Assembly (NCBI GenBank): GCA_030645235.1
Contig: JAUSMV010000030.1
Coordinates: 1,116,001-1,180,000, forward strand
Length of the DNA stretch: 64,000 nt
Reading direction: 5' to 3'
Source: Parvibaculum sp.
Lineage (GTDB): Bacteria > Pseudomonadota > Alphaproteobacteria > Parvibaculales > Parvibaculaceae
The first letter of the stretch is position 1. Each line of letters opens with the position of its first letter. The notes under the pieces were generated by a model that did not search any database, was not told the DNA's origin, and saw nothing but the letters and a program-made list of their open reading frames with translations. Below, piece after piece: positions 16,827 to 26,076 of this stretch. The translations under genes and the position numbers were made by a program.

Positions 16827-17468
16827 TTACTCGATCAGTTGCTGGCGCAGCGCAATAGCCACCGCATGGGCCCGGTCTGATGCGCCGAGCTTTTCATAGA
16901 GGCTTTTCAGATGGGCCTTCACTGTGTCTTCCGATATGGCCAGCGATGAGGCGATCACCTTATTGCTTTGGCCGTCTGACAGACATTCCAGCACCTGCAC
17001 TTCTCGTGTGCTCAACAGGCTCTTACGCCCCTGTTCGCGAGCATCCTGCGCGAGGCGCTGCAATAGCGGCTTTGTCACTTCGGCCTGCAGGTAAGCCGCG
17101 CCGGATCGCACCGCGCGGATGGCGCGCAAGAGATCATCCTTGCCTGCGCTTTTCAACACATAGCCGCTTGCACCTCCATTCGTCGCTTCCCACACATAAG
17201 CCGGATTGTCATACATGGTGAAGACGATGATGCCCATTTTGGGCACTGCGCGGGCGATCTCACCAATGACAGCGAGACCACCCATGCCCGGCATTTTCAA
17301 ATCAACAATAGCGAGGTCTGGTTTCAGTTCGGCGATCTCGTTGATGGCCGCCCGCCCCTCGCCGCTTTGCCCGACGATCACGAGGTCGCCTTCCGCCTCG
17401 AGCATAGTGGCAATGGCCTGACGCAGCACATGATGATCGTCGATCAGATAAATGCTGGTGGCTTTCAT
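16827..17468 (-). CDS. NarL/FixJ-type response regulator
   Basis: A 213-residue regulator. The receiver occupies residues 1-~125, with acidic pair D10/D11, phospho-acceptor D56 in LAIVDLKMPGMGG, and Lys in GYVLKSAGKDD. A LuxR-type HTH lies at ~150-210 (LLSTREVQVLECLSDGQSNKVIASSLAISEDTVKAHLKSLYEKL). Its start overlaps the stop of the histidine kinase gene by 4 nt, so the two form a cognate pair. They end a six-gene operon of redox enzymes, which they probably regulate (inference). Confidence 0.93.
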   Translation of the reverse strand: MKATSIYLIDDHHVLRQAIATMLEAEGDLVIVGQSGEGRAAINEIAELKPDLAIVDLKMPGMGGLAVIGEIARAVPKMGIIVFTMYDNPAYVWEATNGGASGYVLKSAGKDDLLRAIRAVRSGAAYLQAEVTKPLLQRLAQDAREQGRKSLLSTREVQVLECLSDGQSNKVIASSLAISEDTVKAHLKSLYEKLGASDRAHAVAIALRQQLIE

Positions 17469-18784
17469 GCGGCATGTCCTTCGGGCAGCGTCACAGTCAC
17501 AGTTGTGCCTTCACCGGATATGGTCGAAATTTCAAATGTGCCACCCAATGCCTCGGCGCGTTCGCGCATCGTCAAAAGACCGAGATGGCCCGGCTCCGTC
17601 TTGTGCGGATCAAACCCCTCTCCATCGTCGCTGATGGTAAGTACGGCCCCACCACCCGCATACACCGGAGGAGCCAATGAAATCACAACGCGCGTCGCCT
17701 TGGCGTGTTTGCGAATATTGATCAGGCTCTCTTGAACAATGCGAAACAACATGGCCTCCGCTGCCCTCTCGTCAAACTCTACTGTGTCGTCGATCTTCAA
17801 TGTTAGATCGAAAGGCACATTCACGCTCATACGCGCCACATATTCACGTACCGCCTCGCAAAATCCAAAATCATCAAGCACGGTCGGCCGCAAATCATTC
17901 ATCATCAACCGCACGTCATTGGCGCAGGCCTGAGCCTCGTTTCCAAGTGACTTCAACCGTAATTTTAAGTCGTCAGGCAGCTTGTCATGATCGGCCAGCG
18001 ATCCCAATCCCTGTTGCAGCACAAAGAGCTGATGACCGAGGCGATCATGCAGGTCACCCGCGACGAGGCGACGCTCTTCTTCTTGTGCTCCGATCAAACG
18101 ACGCAGCAACAGCCGGGTGCGGTCACGTGCGAGACGGAACGCCTTCTCGCGTGATGTGGCGAGACTAAGATTTTTCCGCGCCCAACGCGCCAGCATCACA
18201 CCGAGTAAGGTCGCGAAGACGAGATAGAAAATCGCAATCGTCAAATCGGTGAGACGTATGTCCGGCGCCGATGCGAAGAAAAACAAAACCACGCTGAGCG
18301 CGGCATTGAGCGCCAGTATCAGCACCACATCGCGGCCGCCAAGACGAAAAACAGTAGCGAGCAATGTGAAGTAAAAGAAGGGATAGAAAAGCGAGCCAAT
18401 GCCGCCGGTCATTGCACACATGAGCGCAGCCAGAATAGGATCGCCCACGCTTGTCAGTCGCGCTGCGGCACGGATCGAGCCCGCACGATCAATGCGCCAA
18501 TGGCTCCACGCCGTATAGATAAGCCCACCGCCAAGCACGGCCCAAGCGTTTCCGACATCCGATGTCATATCTCGCCAAAGCAGGATCAGCACCCAAGCGA
18601 CTATGCCGAGCCAACGCAGCCATGCCACTTCGCGCTCCGCCTGCCGCAGATGCGCGAGCGTATGCTGCTCGAACCGACTATCTGCTTCAATATGATCTCG
18701 TGCTTCTAAGACGGTCACAAGCTTCGGCCTTTCCCGCTGTCTCGCCCGCCGGATCAGCATGAGCCATGATGCACGTGCGATCAA
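17465..18784 (-). CDS. NarL-family membrane sensor histidine kinase
   Basis: A 439-residue kinase. A basic N-terminus is followed by about five or six transmembrane segments (residues ~55-200) with no large periplasmic domain, suggesting sensing in or near the membrane. The HisKA_3 dimerisation box is at ~235-300, with phospho-His 246 in AGDLHDRLGHQL. The ATPase domain is C-terminal (ESLINIRKHAKATRV, then DDGEGFDPHK and LGLLTMRERAEALGG). Its start lies 10 nt after the epoxide hydrolase stop and its stop overlaps the response regulator start, so it is part of the redox operon. Confidence 0.93.
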   Translation of the reverse strand: MIARASWLMLIRRARQRERPKLVTVLEARDHIEADSRFEQHTLAHLRQAEREVAWLRWLGIVAWVLILLWRDMTSDVGNAWAVLGGGLIYTAWSHWRIDRAGSIRAAARLTSVGDPILAALMCAMTGGIGSLFYPFFYFTLLATVFRLGGRDVVLILALNAALSVVLFFFASAPDIRLTDLTIAIFYLVFATLLGVMLARWARKNLSLATSREKAFRLARDRTRLLLRRLIGAQEEERRLVAGDLHDRLGHQLFVLQQGLGSLADHDKLPDDLKLRLKSLGNEAQACANDVRLMMNDLRPTVLDDFGFCEAVREYVARMSVNVPFDLTLKIDDTVEFDERAAEAMLFRIVQESLINIRKHAKATRVVISLAPPVYAGGGAVLTISDDGEGFDPHKTEPGHLGLLTMRERAEALGGTFEISTISGEGTTVTVTLPEGHAA

Positions 18785-18793
18785 TCTCGCAAC

Positions 18794-19831
18794 TCAACCA
18801 ACCTGCTCAAGAAACTCCCTAACTACGGCGTTTGTTTCCTCAGCTTTCTCCTGTTGCAACCAATGTCCCGCGCCAGAAATGATCCGGCTCCCCAACCAGT
18901 TCGTCATCACTTCCGGTGCCCGCTCAATCGCTTCGGCGCCCCACCATGTCGCCACATCATATTCTGCGCCGAGGAACATAGCAGGCACGGTGAGTGGTTT
19001 TCCTGCCATATGGGCGAGATCGTTCCAATTGTTTTCCAGATTGCGATAGAAGCTCAGCGGTCCCGAGAACCCACCACGCTCGAGCGCATCAACAAAAATA
19101 TCAAGATCCCTATCTGTCAGCCAGTGAGGCATTTCCGGCGGCGTTGCAAAGCGTGCACGCATCTGCTGACCATGCGGCAAACAGAGTGCGCTGCCGCGAA
19201 TCAACTCGATCGGGTCGGCACCTTCCAGAGAGAAACCGGCAGCGGCGGCCGCATCGCCGGACACCGTCCACATCAGATCGCGCACCCAACCGCGCAGATC
19301 CGTTTCAATTTCGTCGATGATACCGCCAAGCGCACTGAAATAGACCTGATAGAAGTCATTGCCAGGACCAGCCACTTTCAAATGGATCTCATGCGGTGAC
19401 ACTTCACCGAACGGATTCCCAGGCAGCGCAATCTGCCCACGTCCTGAGAAAGGCACGCTCATGCCGAGCACGCCGCGGAAAATATCCGGATGCAACCACG
19501 CCGCCGTCCACACGACAGGTGCGCCCCAATCATGGCCAATCAAAATGGCGGACATTTCCCCCAGCGCTGCGACGAGACCCACGAGATCGCCGACCAGCGG
19601 CCGAATGCGATAGGCGTCGGGATTCCAGAATTTCGACGAATTGCCATAGCCGCGCTGGTCGATAGCGACGACGCGATAGCCTGCCTTAGCAATAGCCGGC
19701 ATTTGGAAGCGCCACGAATACCAAAGCTCAGGAAAGCCATGGACCAGAATAACGAGCGGGCCCTCACCCTCTTCGACCACATGCAATCGCACTCCGTTAA
19801 CATCGACAAGATGGCTTTTTTGTTTGCCCAT
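18794..19831 (-). CDS. Epoxide hydrolase-like alpha/beta hydrolase
   Basis: A 345-residue alpha/beta hydrolase resembling soluble epoxide hydrolases. It has the oxyanion motif HGFPELWYSWR (residues ~31-41), the nucleophile elbow GHDWGAPVVWT (Asp near 107), a long helical cap, a late acid (LGAEYDVATWW) and the catalytic His in GAGHWLQQEKAEE. It lies 33 nt after a flavin monooxygenase-like fusion gene and 10 nt before the sensor kinase gene. Epoxidation by the monooxygenase followed by hydrolysis to a diol is an attractive but unproven reading. A haloalkane dehalogenase is less likely because of the cap and HGFPE motif. Confidence 0.88.
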   Translation of the reverse strand: MGKQKSHLVDVNGVRLHVVEEGEGPLVILVHGFPELWYSWRFQMPAIAKAGYRVVAIDQRGYGNSSKFWNPDAYRIRPLVGDLVGLVAALGEMSAILIGHDWGAPVVWTAAWLHPDIFRGVLGMSVPFSGRGQIALPGNPFGEVSPHEIHLKVAGPGNDFYQVYFSALGGIIDEIETDLRGWVRDLMWTVSGDAAAAAGFSLEGADPIELIRGSALCLPHGQQMRARFATPPEMPHWLTDRDLDIFVDALERGGFSGPLSFYRNLENNWNDLAHMAGKPLTVPAMFLGAEYDVATWWGAEAIERAPEVMTNWLGSRIISGAGHWLQQEKAEETNAVVREFLEQVG

Positions 19832-19864
19832 TCTTTTCCCCCCAAGTCCCGTTTGCTTACCGCT

Positions 19865-22357
19865 CTATTGATGATCGGGAACCTTCACGATCCGGCTTGC
19901 CGGTACCTTGAAATTCTTTTCGATCAGTGAAGGTTCGAATGAAATCTTCTTCTTGATCCACGCCTTCAGTACTTTGGCCAGAACCGATGGCCGCATCAGC
20001 ACAGCAGGTGGTGCGATGAAATGCGTGACAGACAGGTAGAGGCGGTAAATATCCGCATCCTCATGGAGGAGTTCGAAAATCCGGTCCACATACCAATTGT
20101 GCAACCGAAAATAGAACGGCCTCTTTTTTTCGACATCCTTGATCCACGGATAACGAAGGTTCTGTTCGCGAATGACAAACCATGCCCTGTCAGCAATTTT
20201 TTCAACACGCCGATAATAGCGCCTCACGAGATGCACATTGTTCGGCTCGCCGGCGCGCAATAGAGACCGCAACTCATTCAGTTCAAGCAACGCCTTTGTC
20301 ATGCCGAGTCCGGACACAGGATCAGCGCTGCATAGTGCATCTCCGATTGCCACCAGACCGGAAGGCAAGTTTTTCATTCGTGCGTAATGATATCGACGCA
20401 TTTCCGGATAGCGGAAATTAAACACATCCGAACAAGGCTCGAGATCATCAAGCTCGTCGCCGATCACCGGCGTCGGCATGTGCCGCGCGAACTCGCGAAA
20501 TTCTTCAGCATTTCTCGGTGGGGTGTAGCAGTTATATCCGACGAGCGAAGTCGAGAGCACTGATCGACTTATGTCAGTGTAGTACTGTGCGGCGTAATAC
20601 TGTTGAAAAGGCCGGTGAGCATAGGAGATCACCATCACCTTGTCGTCCCACGCACGCCCAGCGGGCACCTTGTGCTGCATGGATGAGTAAAAACAATTGA
20701 GACAATCTTCCTCGATATCCGGTGCGGTCAGGCCCAATCGTTTTAGCATTGCGGGTACGGCTGTATTCTTTCCCGACGCATCAACAACAAATTCGGCGGA
20801 GATCATTTCGCGCTGACCATCGTGGAGCGATGCAATACCGCGCACTGACCGATCAGCCGGATCAAGAATGATATCCGTCACCTCCTGATTGTAACGATAG
20901 TCGATCCGGTTTTCACCATCGAGGCGTCGCCGAATGCACCATTCGAGCAAAGGGCGTCCCGCGCAAATGATCTCAATATCGCTGTGAACGACTTTCTTCC
21001 ACGAACCTGCCAACATGATGCGATACTGATCGCCCATATCGACACGGAAGGCACCTGCCGCGACCATATCGTCGATAATGCCTGGGAATATGGTCTCCAG
21101 CTGACGCTGACCAGCAATGAGCAAATGATGCAGATGCCAACCCTGCGCCGCGCCGGGCCGGGCTTCCATGCGACGATGATGCTGATCTTTTTCGAGGACG
21201 ATCACGCGGTCATACTTTTCGAGCAGCACTTTCGCTGTTGCCATACCGGCAATCGAGCCGCCGATCACGATCGCAACGCCGCGCCCGCTCTCACGCATCC
21301 GACTCAGATCGACTGAGGGCAGCGGTGGCTGGACGCGTGCCTCGCGTCTACCGCTTGACGCAAATTTCTCAAAATATACTTCAGTTTCATGAAGCCTATT
21401 CTGCTCCAGCCAGACACGTGTGGCGTCAACCATGCCAACCGGTCCACAGAGATAAATATCTCTCGTCTCTGCGCGCAACATAGCGAGATCGAGAAGGTCC
21501 GTCACCAGGCCGACCTTTCCTGCCCATCTGACTGTCGGTTTTGCAACAATAGCTTCCCAACTGAACGCCGTACATTCTTCAGCCATTTTCCTGAGACGGT
21601 CAGTCAGCACGAGATCGTCCTCGTACGTGATGCCATAAATGAGGTGCACCGGACGCTTAGACCCCTCACGAATAACTTGCTCTGCGATGGACAGGACGCC
21701 GGACAACCCCGTGCCCCCTGCAATCAGAAGAATTGGCCGTCTTGTCTCGCGAAGATAAAACGCACCTTTACTGCCCCTGACTTCTATAAGGCCACCGACA
21801 CGTGCATCCGTGGTCAGGAATTTTGACATCGCACCGCCGTCCTGCAGACGGATCAGAAATTCTGCGGTTGCTGTTCCATCGGGTGCGGTAAGAAAAGAAT
21901 AGCTACGCCACGTCTCGGTTCCCGGCACATTCAGCTGCGCAAATTGTCCGGGCTTGAACGACAAGGGCTCTGGCAAAGCAGAGACATCAAGTTTCAATCG
22001 TACAATGTTTGTCGACAACCGTTCCAGTTCAGCAATGGTCGCGGCGCCGGACACGATGCGGGCCGCGTTTCCGGCATAGGGGTAATCCACCTCAACGGTA
22101 CAATCGGATCGCGGCACGGTCTGGCAGGTCAGGATGCGGCCCTGCTCTCTTTCATGAGTGCTCAGTCCGGCCACATGATCCAATGCAAATTCGCCGCGTG
22201 TACAACGCCCTACACAGGTGCCGCAGATACCGCTCTGACATTCGCTGACGATCGGCACGCCATGTGCGTCAGCGGCCTCCAGTATTGTCTGGCCGTCCGC
22301 GACCGGCATCACATGCGTCGCACCGTCTGAATAGCGCACGCTCACTTGAAACGTCAT
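19865..22357 (-). CDS. Fusion: plant-type ferredoxin-FAD/NAD reductase joined to a flavin monooxygenase-like domain
   Basis: An 830-residue fusion. Residues 1-~335 form a ferredoxin reductase like BenC. The 2Fe-2S cysteines are at about 40, 45, 48 and 78 (CX4CX2CX29C), the flavin motif RSYSFL is at ~151, the NAD motif GGTGLSG at ~214 and LCGPVGM at ~304. Residues ~360-830 are a second flavoprotein with a Rossmann loop (VIGGSIAGMATAKVLLEKYD), HLHHLLIAGQRQLE, and the GDALCSADPVSGLGMTKAL segment typical of FAD hydroxylases, epoxidases and halogenase-like enzymes. I chose ATG 22357, since the longer frame adds a Cys/Arg-rich stretch with no family match. Such single-component monooxygenases normally take electrons straight from NAD(P)H, so the attached Fe-S reductase is unusual. 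The gene sits between a cytochrome c and an epoxide hydrolase. Confidence 0.85.
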   Translation of the reverse strand: MTFQVSVRYSDGATHVMPVADGQTILEAADAHGVPIVSECQSGICGTCVGRCTRGEFALDHVAGLSTHEREQGRILTCQTVPRSDCTVEVDYPYAGNAARIVSGAATIAELERLSTNIVRLKLDVSALPEPLSFKPGQFAQLNVPGTETWRSYSFLTAPDGTATAEFLIRLQDGGAMSKFLTTDARVGGLIEVRGSKGAFYLRETRRPILLIAGGTGLSGVLSIAEQVIREGSKRPVHLIYGITYEDDLVLTDRLRKMAEECTAFSWEAIVAKPTVRWAGKVGLVTDLLDLAMLRAETRDIYLCGPVGMVDATRVWLEQNRLHETEVYFEKFASSGRREARVQPPLPSVDLSRMRESGRGVAIVIGGSIAGMATAKVLLEKYDRVIVLEKDQHHRRMEARPGAAQGWHLHHLLIAGQRQLETIFPGIIDDMVAAGAFRVDMGDQYRIMLAGSWKKVVHSDIEIICAGRPLLEWCIRRRLDGENRIDYRYNQEVTDIILDPADRSVRGIASLHDGQREMISAEFVVDASGKNTAVPAMLKRLGLTAPDIEEDCLNCFYSSMQHKVPAGRAWDDKVMVISYAHRPFQQYYAAQYYTDISRSVLSTSLVGYNCYTPPRNAEEFREFARHMPTPVIGDELDDLEPCSDVFNFRYPEMRRYHYARMKNLPSGLVAIGDALCSADPVSGLGMTKALLELNELRSLLRAGEPNNVHLVRRYYRRVEKIADRAWFVIREQNLRYPWIKDVEKKRPFYFRLHNWYVDRIFELLHEDADIYRLYLSVTHFIAPPAVLMRPSVLAKVLKAWIKKKISFEPSLIEKNFKVPASRIVKVPDHQ

Positions 22358-22472
22358 CGTCTTCACTCCGGCCAATACCCCTGTCGAACCTGAGTGTCGC
22401 CGCCTGCACCGGCAACAACCATCGCGCAATGCGGTAAGTCACCACTCTCATTCGAGGGACTCAGCTTTTACG

Positions 22473-22850
22473 TCACGACTTGGGTTTGTTGAGCTCAAGA
22501 ATCCAGAGTGAGATCGCACGTGCTTCTTCAGACGTAATATCGGGATAACTGATCATCGGCACATAGCCCCAGCTTCCCGCGCCGCCAGCGATGATTTTCT
22601 CTGCTAGACGGTCAACTTCCGTCTCAGCATCGTCCTCATAACGCGTGGCAACATCGCGGAAGGCCGGACCGATACGCGTTTCGTCCACCTCGTGACAGGC
22701 ATTACAGGATTTTTGATTGATGAATATGCGCGCTTCAGCGTCGCTCAGCCGCATGCTTTTCGCTTCGTTGTCTGAACATGCAAACAGCGCATTTGCCAAG
22801 AACAACGCCGGCATTACCCTCAACAGGGCGCAACGATCAATCACCGACAT
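22473..22850 (-). CDS. Small c-type cytochrome lipoprotein
   Basis: A 125-residue periplasmic cytochrome c. The signal peptide ends in a lipobox-like LFACSD near residue 25, so it is probably membrane-anchored. One heme-binding CNACH follows at about 49-53, and a likely axial Met lies in VPMISYPDITSEEA. It resembles the class I cytochrome c551 group. Its start overlaps the stop of the propeller gene by 14 nt, which indicates translational coupling. It could carry electrons between the heme domain of the propeller protein and a membrane or periplasmic partner. Confidence 0.87.
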   Translation of the reverse strand: MSVIDRCALLRVMPALFLANALFACSDNEAKSMRLSDAEARIFINQKSCNACHEVDETRIGPAFRDVATRYEDDAETEVDRLAEKIIAGGAGSWGYVPMISYPDITSEEARAISLWILELNKPKS

Positions 22851-24636
22851 CGATCAGCACTCCCATGGAGGGGCCGGAGCCTTCAGGATAATTGCCGTAG
22901 GTGCCGACCAATCGCCCTTTGTCGTCCACCTCCACCTTACGCAGATAAGCTTGCCTGCGTGGCAGCGGATAGGCCGTCATCTCTCCCGTTTCAGGATTGA
23001 GCCTGTATATCGCGTCGCCATTCGCTGTCGCGACCCAGACCGCCTTGCGGCGCGCATCCCATGTCACCGCATAGGGAGCAGAGGTGCGGTCCGGCAGATC
23101 ATAAGTCGCTGTCACTTTGGCCGTGGCCATGTCGATACGCGCTACTTGACCAGAGCCGAACAGTGCCACCCACAAGGTCCCCTCATTGTCGCGCGCCATT
23201 CGTCGCGGTCCTGTGCCTTCAGGAAAATTGATGAGCTTCACGATTTTCTTAGTCGATGTGTCGATACAGCCGACCGAACCATTGACCTGCGAGTACCAGG
23301 CGCAGGTGCCGTCCGGCGAAATCACCGTTGAATAGAGAAGATGATTAATCGCACTCAATCCTTCGATATGGTTGGTGTCATAAAAAGCAACACGACCTGT
23401 CTTAGGATCAAGCGTGCCCATCTGATTTGTTCCGACAATCGTTAGCCATATCTGGCCAAAATGATCTTGTGCCAGCTGCCCCTTCTCGTTGATCGACATG
23501 TCATGAACGATCGCGGCACCTGCCATGGAATCGGCGTTAGGCAGATTGGATGGTCGCAAGGTCCAGAGTTTCCATTTTTCGGTCCTAGGGTCAAACCGGC
23601 CGAACTGATCATTGTCGACCATCGTCACCCATATATTTCCGGTGGCATCAGCAACAATCGTATGCGGGCCGGTCGAACCGTTGAAATCAACCTCATACCA
23701 TTTGGTCTCACCGTCGCGCGGGTCAAGGCGGACTATCATGTTCCGCTTCACGTCCGCACCCCAGAGATAGGATGAATCCGGCGCAGGTACCAGTTCGCGC
23801 ACCAATGCATCGTTAGGAAATGTATATTCCCTGATGATTGTTTTATCCGTCACGCCGAGTTTTGTCGTAACGGGATAGTTATCATGCGCGAGATAGGATG
23901 TTGTCGTCGGAAAATGATCTGCAAGATATTGCGCGACAATTTCACCTTGCCGGTTGTTAAAGAAATTCAATCCGTCGTTCTGCGCGGTCTGCCAATCGAT
24001 GGCCACGATACTCATTTTGCTTTCGAGCGGAAAGACGGAGTAATGCATGGAACGCATATATTTTACGATAGTGCGCCATGATTCATGACGCACAACCTTG
24101 CGCCACTCCTCTAGTGCAACCTTGTCGCCGTCGGGGCCGCCGCTCACCGCTTCGATCTTCGCCGCATATTCGCGCATCTTTGGGCTCGCGACCTGATGAC
24201 AGCTTGAGCAACTTGTCACCGTAATGTTGCGTTCAGCGCTCGCAGGCGTGAGGCCGAGCCATGTTGATGCGGGCACATCCCACGCAATGTCCGACACCGG
24301 CTCCATAAAGAGCTTTGTTTTTTCATCACCCCTTTTTAGCTGGCGATAGCCGAGCTTACGTACGGAGAACGACGCAATATGATTAAAATCTAAACCCTCA
24401 TCAGGTATAGAGAAATTACCGTCGTCATCACTGAACACAGTCACGGCATGCGGACCCGATGTGCCGGGAGTAAAGGTCACTGTGACAGAGGCTTGTACAA
24501 TGGGCACGCCATCACCGACACCGGAGACATTACCATTTAAGGGATCGGCGCTTGCCGATGACACAAAAGAGAATGCGCCTGCGAGAGCGAACACCGCGGC
24601 GATGCAAATTGACTGATTCCGTGGAGTGCTCGCCAT
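22837..24636 (-). CDS. Secreted beta-propeller (virginiamycin B lyase-like) with N-terminal CnaB-like and heme-binding segments
   Basis: A 599-residue exported protein. The signal peptide ends near SSASADP (about residue 30). A carboxypeptidase-regulatory/CnaB-like beta domain follows at ~32-115 (GNVSGVGDGVPIVQASVTV). A CSSCH heme c motif at 143-147 starts a helical, cytochrome-like segment. From ~270 there are repeated NHL/Vgb-type propeller blades such as GNIWVTMVDNDQFGRFDP and GTLWVALFGSGQVARID. Vgb-like propellers are normally cytoplasmic or secreted lyases without heme, so this combination is unusual. ATG 24636 is preferred over 24666 because it directly precedes the signal peptide. It is the first gene of the redox operon. 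Confidence 0.82.
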   Translation of the reverse strand: MASTPRNQSICIAAVFALAGAFSFVSSASADPLNGNVSGVGDGVPIVQASVTVTFTPGTSGPHAVTVFSDDDGNFSIPDEGLDFNHIASFSVRKLGYRQLKRGDEKTKLFMEPVSDIAWDVPASTWLGLTPASAERNITVTSCSSCHQVASPKMREYAAKIEAVSGGPDGDKVALEEWRKVVRHESWRTIVKYMRSMHYSVFPLESKMSIVAIDWQTAQNDGLNFFNNRQGEIVAQYLADHFPTTTSYLAHDNYPVTTKLGVTDKTIIREYTFPNDALVRELVPAPDSSYLWGADVKRNMIVRLDPRDGETKWYEVDFNGSTGPHTIVADATGNIWVTMVDNDQFGRFDPRTEKWKLWTLRPSNLPNADSMAGAAIVHDMSINEKGQLAQDHFGQIWLTIVGTNQMGTLDPKTGRVAFYDTNHIEGLSAINHLLYSTVISPDGTCAWYSQVNGSVGCIDTSTKKIVKLINFPEGTGPRRMARDNEGTLWVALFGSGQVARIDMATAKVTATYDLPDRTSAPYAVTWDARRKAVWVATANGDAIYRLNPETGEMTAYPLPRRQAYLRKVEVDDKGRLVGTYGNYPEGSGPSMGVLIDVGD

Positions 24637-24884
24637 CGTACTCGTCTTCCACCGGTTCCAACGCAATCGACGCAGACAAAATCACCCGATGCGTACGTTC
24701 TCCCTTTCGGGCCCAACCGCTATCGACAGGCGTTGATTTTAGGTTGAATGGGCTACGGCCTCTATTCCCCATCCAAGTGATAGATGAACACTTGTTGGGG
24801 GGATAGTGGGTCGGCGCTTCGCCGGTGGCGAATAACTTGTCATCTCTGACGAGGGTCAGAATGAGGCGCGCGAGATAGCTTACT

Positions 24885-26003
24885 TTATCTGCTTAAAAAG
24901 GCCGCAACGCGTTCAGCCACGTTGGCTCGTATGTTCATGTAAAAGAAATTATAGTCGTAAATATGATAGTCACCTTGGTTCACTCCGAATGTGAATCCGA
25001 TGTCATCAACCGGCGGCGATACGACAAGCATACCCGTTTCGCAGGTGGCACCTGTCAAATTTTTTACGACAGCAGGAAAGCTCTCCTCACTTTTGACAAA
25101 GGGTAAGCCCCCTAAATTCGCAGATGCGGGAGCTTGCGCATCCAGTGTCCATGCCAACGGATTGACACATGTATTGGGCGCGCCTGCGGCAAGGTGATAG
25201 TGCCCTTTGCTCCATGTCGTGGCGGTTTCAGTCCAACCTTCTCGATCCTTCGCGTCCGCTACAGAATTCCAATTGATATAGCAAGACGTCTCTGTCGGCG
25301 CGGCGCAAGGCCCCACACCAGAAATATGCGCTTCACGCGGCATTGATGACCCTATGAGATAGGCCGCGATAAATCGCTTAGCGAGCGATGTATCCGCAAT
25401 CTTCTCTTTCAGTAAACGCATGCCATGCAGCGAGCCTTGGCTATGAGCTGCAATAATAAAAGGACGCCCTTGATTACGATCGGCGATGAACGTGTCGAAA
25501 GCGCGCGCCACATCCTGATAAGCAAAATCAAGCGCCGCTTTCTCATCATCTCCCTTCCCGATAAACGAATAGAGCGTCGCCTGCCTGTAACGCGGCGCAA
25601 AAACGCGGCCAGAGCCGTTGAAAGCGCTCGCCTGAAAGCGTAGCACACCGGCCTCAAGCACATCCTTCGTTGCACCCACTTCATCGTAACGCGCATTCCA
25701 TCCGCTCTTTTTGTAGTAGGTCGTTGGATGAATGAAAAAGACATCAACCTCAGCACTCGCCTGATTGTCGCTTGCACCGCTCTCCGGCGGGACAACATCG
25801 GCATTGTCTTTAACGTCAGGCAATGCCGTCCAAGCATCATCTCTGGTATAGTCAGGCGCTGGCGGCGCGAAAGCGATGTCAAAACCGCTCCACGGCTTCA
25901 AGAAAACAGAAAGGCGCAAAGGTGCGTCAAAGTACAGGGCGGCTGTGCCTAAGCTCAACAAAGCGATGAGCGCGAGCACACCCCAAAGAACTTTCTTCAA
26001 CAT
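24885..26003 (-). CDS. DUF3089 alpha/beta-hydrolase-like membrane-anchored protein
   Basis: A 372-residue protein with an N-terminal membrane anchor (VLWGVLALIALLSLGTAALYF) and a periplasmic DUF3089 domain. Marks are VDVFFIHPTTYYKKSGWNA (about 86-104), FAPRYRQATLYSF, and a nucleophile elbow AAHSQGSLHGMRL (Ser near 200). A hydrolase role, perhaps on lipids or esters, is inferred from the fold. It is separated from both neighbours by short gaps (73 nt upstream, about 250 nt downstream), so it may be monocistronic. The 24637-24884 gap holds no visible gene and should carry the promoter of the redox operon. Confidence 0.85.
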   Translation of the reverse strand: MLKKVLWGVLALIALLSLGTAALYFDAPLRLSVFLKPWSGFDIAFAPPAPDYTRDDAWTALPDVKDNADVVPPESGASDNQASAEVDVFFIHPTTYYKKSGWNARYDEVGATKDVLEAGVLRFQASAFNGSGRVFAPRYRQATLYSFIGKGDDEKAALDFAYQDVARAFDTFIADRNQGRPFIIAAHSQGSLHGMRLLKEKIADTSLAKRFIAAYLIGSSMPREAHISGVGPCAAPTETSCYINWNSVADAKDREGWTETATTWSKGHYHLAAGAPNTCVNPLAWTLDAQAPASANLGGLPFVKSEESFPAVVKNLTGATCETGMLVVSPPVDDIGFTFGVNQGDYHIYDYNFFYMNIRANVAERVAAFLSR

Positions 26004-26076
26004 CTTTCGTCGCGCCCTTGCCTGTTCATAACTTTAGCTCAGCGTAGTATTCTCGATTTATGCGTGCATTGACCAA

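Noticed and set aside
17465-24636. Interpreting the operon as a Rieske dioxygenase pathway because of the BenC-like reductase
   Set aside because: No Rieske alpha or beta subunit gene is present, and the reductase is fused to a different flavoprotein.
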